A DNA stretch of 64,000 nucleotides from Tretioscincus oriximinensis (taxonomy: Eukaryota > Chordata > Lepidosauria > Squamata > Gymnophthalmidae). Positions 56,793-64,000 of the stretch are shown here, in pieces. The translations under genes were made by a program, and so were the position numbers. The notes under the pieces are model-generated. The model had not been told where the DNA came from. It saw only the letters and a program-made list of their open reading frames with translations, and did not search any database. The stretch lies in the NCBI GenBank assembly GCA_022410635.1, contig JAJVDF010000588.1:726042-790041 (forward strand), written 5' to 3'. The number at the start of each line of letters is the position of its first letter. Position 1 is the stretch's first letter.

Positions 56793-59488
56793 CTACAGGG
56801 CAACAGAGAGAAAGAGAAATGAAAAACCAACCCAAATTTACACTCTATGATAAGAATTTGAGGGAACATAGCATACCATACGCACAACACGGCTAGTGCC
56901 CACTGCAACTGGTAGGGTGGAGGCCAAGGCAGGTGAGAGGAAATCAGAACAGATAATACTAATCTCTACCATTAATAAGATTCGCATCACCAATGACAGA
57001 GCTTGGAATGCTGAACTCGGCAGCACTGTAGCCTGCCCAGCCTTCCACCCAATACTATTTATTTCCAAGTGGAATTAGCCCATTGCAATAATGCAACGGG
57101 CTGTAGCCCCTCCTCATCTTACTCACATCCATGCCTCCCCTCCCTCCCTGCCTGCTTTGTCTCCTCCCTCCTTTCATTTGCTACTTCTTTGTTTCCTTCC
57201 TTCTTTCTTCTTTCCTTTTTAATCTTNCTTCTGTCCCTTCCATCTTTTATCTATTCCATTTCTTTCTTCCTTTGCCTCCCAGTACTGAACCCTGGAGTAT
57301 TCCGCTTGTCATATCTTTCCACACACCCAGAGAACTGTCCATTTATTACTTCCCCCTGATTTCTGTCGGCTATGTTTCCAACCCACTCTGGTGTCTGGAG
57401 GCTGCGAAAGTCCTGAGCCCTATTATCCGAAGGTCTCAGGGCGGCCAACCAAACGGCAAAGCACAACAGGCACCCTGTGAAGTAGGCGGTGCGAGGAGAA
57501 TTCTAAAGAAATGTATTGGCCCAACATCACCCAGCATGCTTCATGGAGGAGTGTAGAATTGAACTGGGATAGAGTGAAGAGGGCAGCCGATCCACAGCAG
57601 GGGCTGGAACAGACCACACTGAATCAACTCTGGCCTGATTCAGTAGGGCTTCTCTTATGTTCTTGATGTTATGAAACTAATGAAGATTGCACTCAGAACA
57701 GCCTTTATTTGGAGTGCTTGTCGAATGTTTCTATGGTAGCTCCCACAGTTGCAAGTGACGGGTCTCATCCTGGACGTTAGGCGTTTACTCTTGGGATTAC
57801 TCTAAAGCCATCTAATTGGCTAAATAAGGTTGCTGGCTTCTGTAAGAGAAGGCTGCTAGATCCGATCCAGTGGGGCATTCTGATTCATGGCAGCCAGGAC
57901 TAGCAGTGGCTATTAGTCCTGATCAGTCATAAGAACACTGTCATCATCATTGTGTTCTTTTAGAAGGTCTTTAAAGACGCAACTCTTCAACCTGTCCTTT
58001 GGTTGAAGAAATGCTGGTTTTTACCCTCCACCTTCAGATATTGTTACTGTTTTAAAATGTTAATTTTGTACTGTTTTTGTTGTTGGCTGCCCAGAGACCT
58101 TCAGGTATGGGTAGGGTATAAGTATAAATAATAAGAACATAAGAAGAACCCATCCAGTCCAGCATTCTGTCACACACAGTAGCCCACGAATTGCCCCTTG
58201 GCATCTCAAGCAGAGGAATGCCAAACCTTCAACTGTTTTCAACCTTGTGCAAAACGCATTTCAGGAATCCTGCCTGTTGCTCCATCCCTGAAGGCAGTAT
58301 CAAGGGATCAATCCTAGTAGCTATTTATACGCTTGGCTTCCATGAACTTGCCTAATCCTGTCTTCAAGCTCTCCAGCCTGCAAGCTACAACCATATCATG
58401 TGGGGGTAAATTCCACAGACTAGTAACAGGCCCTTGCTTAGAAGCTCAGCATGACAATGATATTGGTGAGCTTTTTAAGAAACAGAGATCCTCGGTATAA
58501 TTGTAGACCTACTGTCAATACATGTGGAGCACAAGCTTACCTGTCAAGGAGACCTGACTTTGATTTTCCTGCTTGTCATCTCTGAAGCTGTCCAATTTTG
58601 CCCTCTTTAGTTTGGAGGAATACAAGGCTTCCCCTGCCAACTGTCCAGACACCTGAAACAATGGGAAAAACAGGGAAAACAACAATGTAAGAGAACTTAA
58701 NTGGAGCCCTGCTGAATTGGGTCTGAGTCCATCTAGTCCTGTATTCTGTCTCACACAGTGGCCCACCAATTGTACCTGGGCAGCCTGAAGCAGAAGAAGG
58801 CAAAATCCTCACCTGTTCTTGACTGCCTGCAAATATATATTTCAATTAAATTGTCTATTTATACCTTTGGTGTCCATAAACCTGTCTAATCCTGTCTTAA
58901 AGCTACCCAGATACCTTAGAAATAGCAAGCTATATAGCTCCAAGCAGTGTCTGCAAAGAAGACTCCATAACTCACCATTTTTTCCGTCTGCTGGAAAGGC
59001 AGCAGGGACTGGGAGCTGCCCTCTTGCACTTGGAGAGATTCAGGAACCCCATGACCTGGTTTTACGGCTCCCATCTGCTTCAGGGAGTAGTCTTCTGCTA
59101 GGGCTACCGCCTGGGCACAGGTCTCCGGACCACGGTCCTTCACCCATCCCTGGGTCTCTGGTGGCAAAATGCTCATAAACTGCTCCAGGATCAACATCTC
59201 TAGGATCTGCTCCTTGGAGCGCCTCTCCGGTTTCAACCACTGGTAGCAAAGGAACCAAAGGTGGTTGCAGACTTCTCTGGGCCCCTCGGCCTCCTGGTAA
59301 CAAAAATGCCTGAACTGGTGGCGGAAGAGCTCAGTACTGCTGATCTGTTCTTCCAGCCCCGTCTTCCCGTCTTCGCTGCCATTGTCTCGCTCGCCTTTGA
59401 TGGAAGTTCTGCTCTCCATTTTGTCAATCTCTTGTTCATGAGCAGGCAGAAGCTGGGAGGCAACCAGAGGAATTTCTGGAAAAGACAT
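56230..59488 (-). CDS. Gene 4: SCAN-domain zinc-finger protein with two fingers
   Basis: Three coding exons (59488-58976, 58652-58541, 56792-56230) total 1188 nt, 395 residues. SCAN domain at about residues 57-138 (FCYQEAEGP, LILEQFMSILPPET, PETCAQAV). The helix end reads AEDYSLKQMGA, where the other genes have Phe-Leu. A linker exon follows. Only two fingers are present, at about 280-300 and 308-330, the second with four residues between its His. A tail of about 65 residues includes VKAE, a SUMO-type site. It lacks the WExxWxxFLK motif of genes 1-3. The start ATG lies 4 nt after acceptor ccttcag, so little 5'UTR is on this exon. With few fingers it may act mainly through SCAN pairing (inference). 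Confidence 0.9.
57066..57422 (+). repeat. Repeat A copy, cut by a SINE
   Basis: gcaataatgcaacgggct start, pyrimidine middle, stops at the SINE. Confidence 0.65.
57424..57570 (-). mobile_element. Type 1 SINE fragment
   Basis: Tail module and half the body, followed by a CR1 tail to 57670. 57680-57940 is unassigned. Confidence 0.55.
57940..58131 (+). mobile_element. L2 3' end
   Basis: Matches the end of 12190-12900, including 'agaaggtctttaaagacgc' and the tail module. Confidence 0.75.
58132..58440 (-). mobile_element. CR1 fragment
   Basis: From aagaacataagaaga to the 'ggtaaattccacagact' block. In intron 2 of gene 4. Confidence 0.75.
58541..58652 (-). CDS. Gene 4 exon 2: short linker exon
   Basis: 112 nt between ccattgtttcag and GACAG|GTAAGC, phase 0 to 1. 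It reads VSGQLAGEALYSSKLKRAK at the start; a basic KLKRAK stretch could be a nuclear signal (inference). Confidence 0.85.
58690..58920 (-). mobile_element. CR1 fragment in intron 1 of gene 4
   Basis: Short and worn, ending 'aagctacccagat'. Confidence 0.6.
58976..59488 (-). CDS. Gene 4 exon 1: SCAN exon
   Basis: 171 codons, phase 0, donor AAAAATG|GTGAGT. The exon itself starts at 59492. Another SUMO-type site, IKGE, precedes the SCAN domain. Confidence 0.92.
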
Positions 59489-59544
59489 CGCCCTGAAGGA
59501 AAGACAAATATATATTTCAATTAAATTTTATTTAAATATTCCTA

Positions 59545-59670
59545 TAATAATAAAAAGGAGGAGGAGGAAGGTTTTTATACCCTGCTTTTCTCACCCGAAG
59601 GGACTCAAAACGGCTTACAAGGGTATTTTTCACCCGAAGGCTGACATTCGATCTTCCCCACCAGGCTGTT
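59545..59670 (-). mobile_element. Type 2 SINE fragment
   Basis: Tail half only (ataaaaaggaggagg, tttttataccc). Confidence 0.65.
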
Positions 59671-60044
59671 GTGAAACGATATGGCCTTTTGATTTGATTT
59701 TGTCTCTTGGGAAAGATACACGTAGAGGGAGGGGGCATTCAGTACGGCTGAAGCAAAAAGAGAATATTGCACTTGACGCCTAGTCCATAAAAGAGGGCAG
59801 GCAGGAGATCCAGGGGATTAACTTTCTGTTACAAAATGCAGCACTGTTGGTAGAGTTTGGCTGAAGCAACCTTAAATAGGGGAGCCCATTTCTTGAGAAA
59901 TGTTGGGAAGTGTTCTTCACTAGACAGTTGTACCCCCTGCCTCATCTCATTCTACTACAATCTGGTGCAGTCGTTCGAGTGTCTTAGAGTAGTTAGAGTG
60001 GAAGTCTCTCAGTTTGATTCTGCACTCCTCCATGAAGCCAGACA

Positions 60045-60310
60045 TAAGAGCGTAAGAGGAATGGGGCCAGAGCCCNTCTAGTCCAGCCTTCTGTCTCACA
60101 CAGAGGTCCACTAAATGCACCGGGGCAGCCTCAAGTGGGAGAAGGCAAAATCTTCACCTGTTCNCAACTCCCTGCAAATGGTGCTTCAGGAATTCTGCCT
60201 GTTGCTCCACCCTGGAGTAGCTGTTATTTATCCATTCTAGTAGCTATTTATAGCCTTGNCGACCAGGAACATGTCTTAAAGTCATCCAGACTGCTAACTA
60301 CCACCATCAC
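60045..60310 (-). mobile_element. CR1 fragment with preceding SINE scrap
   Basis: A SINE B-box scrap lies at 59985-60043, then the CR1 module. Confidence 0.6.
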
Positions 60311-60694
60311 TTTTGTATGTAAGTCACAATTACTTGTTTTTGCTTCTTTAATAAACACGTGGGTCAAAAATATAACCCTTTACTAAAGTTGCACTATAAC
60401 AAATATCACAAAATTATGGCTATTTCTAAATGTGACACGGCACCCCAGTTAGGCTAGGGCTTTTTACGGACTTTGACACCCCAAGCGCAAAAAGTTTGCC
60501 ATCACTGGTCTATGGTCTTATTTCTAGTTGTCCTTTTCTATGGCCATTATTTCAGGCTACTGACGTAACAGTATTGTTTTATATATTTTTGTATGTTTAT
60601 TATATTTGCAGACTATAACATTTATGTGGAAACACTATAGAATTTATTTAAACTACAGTGCCAACTGTGGACTGGATCTTCTTTGGCAGTTAAA

Positions 60695-61320
60695 ATATAA
60701 GAAGAGCCATACTGGATCAGGCCACAGCCCATCGAGTCCAGCATTCTGTGTCACCCAGAGGCCCACCAGATGCACCTGGGCAGTCGGAACAGTGGAAAGC
60801 AAAATATACTCCTGTTCATGACTCCCTGCAAATGGTATTTCAGGAGTCCTGCCTGTTGCTCCATCCCAGAGGCAACATCCAGACATCCATCCTAGTATCC
60901 ATTTATACCTTTGGTGTCCATAAACCTGTCTAGTCCTGTCTTGAAGCTATCCAAGCTGTTAGCTATCACAACCTCTTCAGGAAGTAAATTCCACAGGCCG
61001 ATGACCCTCTGGGTGAAAAAATACTTTCCTTTGTCTGTTCTCACTTTTCTACCCAACAGTTTTAAGGAGNGCCCTCTGGTCCTTGTATTGTGTGATAGAG
61101 AAAACATTTTTTCTCTATTCACCCTGTCGATCCCATGCATGATTTTGTACACTTCAATCAGATCACCCCTCAAACGTCTCCTTTCAAGGCTGAAGAGGCC
61201 CAGACGTTGCAGTCTTGCTTCATAAGGGAGGTGCTCCAGTGTCTCACTCATGGTAGTTATTTTGGACATAGGTGCCACTCCAACCACATACTTTTAAATA
61301 ATCCTGAAAGACTGGATTAA
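60695..61320 (-). mobile_element. CR1, long 3' part
   Basis: Intact order to the coding end; minus-strand frame has YKIMHGIDRVNREK. Confidence 0.82.
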
Positions 61321-61699
61321 ATCAGGAAAATGTCTTTTTCCCGACTTAGTTCTGTTGTGCAGGATTAAAGATGGATTAAGAGTACATGTTAGAAAAGCAC
61401 TCCATCTCAAGCAGATGGTGTGGCAGCTTTACATTAAACACTGCAGAAAAGGGTCAAAATAAACCCAGATCTTACACTGGTCTTGGCTACTACCCAATAT
61501 GGAAAGGCACAGAGGTTATTAGTAATTTACTGGTCCAGTGTACCAATTAATAATGCGGATGGGATTTCTTTGAGCTTCCACAGTTCCCGTAAAACCTGTT
61601 TTCCAAATACTTGCATCACATAACATGGTGGTTTGAGGGTGGCTAGCCCAGGGAATGCCTGTGCTTTGCAGCAGAGCTTAATGTTTCTCATTTTGATAA

Positions 61700-62215
61700 G
61701 CAATAAGAACATAAAGGGAGTCCTGCTGAATGGGGACAAAAGGCGGTAGCCCTGGCAGAAGACTACTTCCTGGAGCAGATGGGAGCCAGTTCCAGCATTC
61801 TGCCTCACACAGTAGGCAGCTGTCTCCTGCACAAGAAGGCAAAATCTTCACCTGTTTTTGACCCCCTGCAAATGGTATTTCAGGAATCCTGCCTGTTGCT
61901 CCCTCCCTGAGGCAGTATCCAGAGATCCCTTTTGGTAGCTATTTATACCCTTGGTTTCCATGAACTTGTCTAATCCTGTTCTTAAAGCTATCCAGCCTGC
62001 TGGCTGCCACCACCTCCCCTGGAAGCAAATTCCACAGGCTGAAGACTCTGCAGGTAGAAGAAATACTTTTCTGTCCCCCCACAATTCTGCCTGTCAGTTT
62101 CTTGGAATGTCCCCTTGTCCTAATGTCGTGTGATGATAGAGACCATTAAGGCGCCTCAATTCTCCCCGCATGATTTTGTACACTTCAATCAGATCACCTC
62201 TTAAACGCCCCAAAC
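61700..62215 (-). mobile_element. CR1 copy carrying a SCAN fragment
   Basis: Normal CR1 order except that about 15 bp after 'ctgaatggggac' are replaced by foreign sequence at 61741-61787. Confidence 0.8.
61741..61787 (+). pseudogene. 47-bp SCAN-domain coding fragment
   Basis: Reads AVALAEDYFLEQMGA on the plus strand. It differs from gene 4 SCAN exon at only three of 47 positions by eye, and is inverted relative to gene 4, about 2.7 kb away. QMGA is found in gene 4 but not in genes 1-3. Confidence 0.85.
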
Positions 62216-62382
62216 TTTGTTTTTTAAACAGGAATCCAGGTATCCAGATCTACGGATCCCAAACTGCACGGTGGCTTCAGGTGAAACCAAAGGGGTCCGG
62301 AATGCAGTCGCTTGGGGCTTTTTAACCGCGATCCTGTGCAGGAAGCAAGGAGAGGTGGATCCCTTTTCTCATGTCACCCTTT

Positions 62383-62935
62383 ANGGCTGCATCAGCTCAT
62401 CACTTATTTATTGCGCAATAGTTGGATATCCCACAATAAAGCACATAAGAACATAAGAAGAGCCATGCTGGATCAGGCCACAGCCCATCNAGTCCAGCAT
62501 TCTGTGTCACACAGAGGCCCACCAGATGCACCTGGGCAGTCCGAACAGAGGAAAGCAAAATATGCTCCTGTTCNTGACTCCCTGCAAATGGTATTTCAGG
62601 AGTCCTGCCTGTTGCTCCATCCCAGAGGCAACATCCAGACATCCATCCTAGTATCCATTTATACCCTTAGTGTCCATAAACCTGTCTAGTCCTGTCTTGA
62701 AACTATCCAAGCTGTTGGCTACCACCACCTCTTCAGGAAGTAAATTCCACAGGCCGATGACCCTCTGGGTGAAAAAATACTTTCCTTTGTCTGTTCTCAC
62801 TTTTCTACCCAACAGTTTTAAGGAGCGCCCTTAAGGAGTGTTGGCTGGAAGTGATTTATTCCAGAATAGCCATGCTTTATTGCGGAATGTATCCAATCAT
62901 AGGTGGAATAAATAAGTGATGTGTGGATGCAGCCG
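62383..62935. mobile_element. Harbinger-like MITE split by CR1
   Basis: Left half 62383-62440 (ggctgcatcagctcatcac) and right half from about 62845 (ending gatgtgtggatgcagcc) match 43970-44118. Confidence 0.65.
62443..62835 (-). mobile_element. CR1 inside the Harbinger-like MITE
   Basis: Starts at acataagaacataagaag, very close in sequence to 60695-61080. It ends at an apparent repeat of 'aaggagcgcccttaaggag'. Confidence 0.78.
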
Positions 62936-62939
62936 GTTC

Positions 62940-63190
62940 CTCGTCACCCCGACATGCAAGGAAATCGAGAAAGAGGCCGAAGTTGCTTCTCACCGCCCGC
63001 CCGCGTCGATCTGCGCCGGAGACTGGAGGTGCTGCTTAGTCGGTTCCTTTGCTTGATCAAAGCCAGGCTGGAGAGGAGGAAGGCGGGATAGGGCCCTCCC
63101 CTCTGTCCCCCTCCCCTCGTCTCCATTTATGGACCACTCCGGCCGAGAAATTGGTGCTCTATGGCTTTAACCCTTAACACCCAGCCTTGG
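62940..63190 (-). promoter_or_regulatory. CpG-rich promoter and first-exon candidate for gene 4
   Basis: GC-rich block whose minus strand ends in GCGGGCG|GTGAGAAG, a good donor at 62993, about 3.5 kb upstream of the SCAN exon. It would be a noncoding first exon; the start site is unknown. Confidence 0.5.
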
Positions 63191-63894
63191 CGTCACTCTG
63201 GAAAATAAGCCTTAAAAACCAAAGCAAAGGCGGCACCACCGACCCAGGCCAGGGGATTTTTGCACGTGCAAAGGATGTTCCTGCAGNCTGCCGACCCCAA
63301 CCTCAGCACTGGAAGAGAATTTAGACGTCAGCCAATCGTGTTCCAGATGCTGGGATATTTGGGGCATTGTGTGTACAGTGTATATCGCAAATGCCATACA
63401 TAGATAGACCAGGGATGGCCAACGGGTGACACTCCAGATGTTCCTGGACTACAACTCCCAACATTCCATGTGGTTTAGCTGAGTGGGCTTGTGGGGATCC
63501 CTCCATGGAGCCAACCCCTAACCTCCATGATGTGGCTCCCCACACCTTGCTTCCCTTCCAGTTCCCTGCATTCTTGTCCACANTGTTAACCCAATATGGT
63601 TTAATGCAGCTTTCAGTATGTTTGTTAGTATTATATATCTGCTTCTGACAGGAAATCTTATCTACATCCACTGCCACCACTAATCGTCATGGACCCCCAC
63701 CTCCAGGCCTCTGAATGACACAGACATGTGTGGCTTTTATAACAAATAAATAAATAACTTTTAACTTATAACACATAGGAAACTTAACTACTTTTATTCT
63801 TTTCTTCTTTTCAGCTTAACCCTGTCTCAGGTTCATTTGCATCCAGGCCTAAACAGGCCTGTCCTCCACTTTTTACTTAAAGGAAGATCTCAAT

Positions 63895-64000
63895 ATTTTA
63901 TTTATTTGTACTTATATCCCACCCTTATACCCGAAGGTCTCAGGGCAGCCAACCATAGGGTGATGCATATAGCTTTTTGTTGCTATCTCCACAACAGACA
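63895..64000 (-). mobile_element. Type 1 SINE, cut by window end
   Basis: tttatttgtacttatatccc start, 'acccgaaggtctcagggc' module. 63200-63890 is otherwise unassigned. Confidence 0.7.

Overview
This window is vertebrate nuclear DNA, most likely from a squamate reptile (lizard or gecko). Three things point there: lizard-type tRNA-derived SINEs (Sauria-SINE-like) with L2-like or 'ttcttcttct' tails, many CR1 fragments with the octamer-like 3' end, and L2, L1, hAT, Tigger and probable R4/Dong remnants between multi-exon zinc-finger genes with GT-AG introns. Scattered single Ns suggest a draft assembly. I cannot name the species.

Four complete SCAN-domain C2H2 zinc-finger genes can be assembled, all with intact reading frames and matching splice phases. 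Gene 1 (minus, 16461 to 6299, 995 aa, 20 fingers) and gene 2 (plus, 29522 to 34132, 704 aa, 8 fingers of which 2 are broken) stand head to head around a CpG-rich region near 21.7-22.2 kb. Gene 3 (plus, 46372 to 51684, 592 aa, 7 fingers) and gene 4 (minus, 59488 to 56230, 395 aa, 2 fingers) converge. Each gene has a SCAN exon ending in phase 0, a short 85-115 nt linker exon going from phase 0 to phase 1, and one or two finger exons. In genes 1 and 3 a further phase-1 intron lies exactly in an inter-finger linker. No KRAB box is present. A GC-rich block at the left edge (1.15-2.14 kb) looks like the promoter and first exon of a fifth minus-strand gene running off the window, and it contains a 228-bp-period tandem duplication.

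Everything between these exons is dense repeat. The clearest pieces are two solo retroviral LTRs with 5-bp target duplications, a reversed 3' LTR with a decayed env-like tail, several hAT-type elements (some with 8-bp target duplications), two Tigger-like MITEs with TA duplications, a Harbinger-like MITE with TTA duplications, a probable R4/Dong LINE end inside TAA repeats, and several recurring repeats I cannot classify.

The genes probably encode nuclear DNA-binding proteins that pair through their SCAN domains. Three share an N-terminal WExxWxxFLK motif that gene 4 lacks. The most unusual single item is a 47-bp piece of SCAN coding sequence, closest to gene 4, lying inverted inside a CR1 copy at 61.74 kb.
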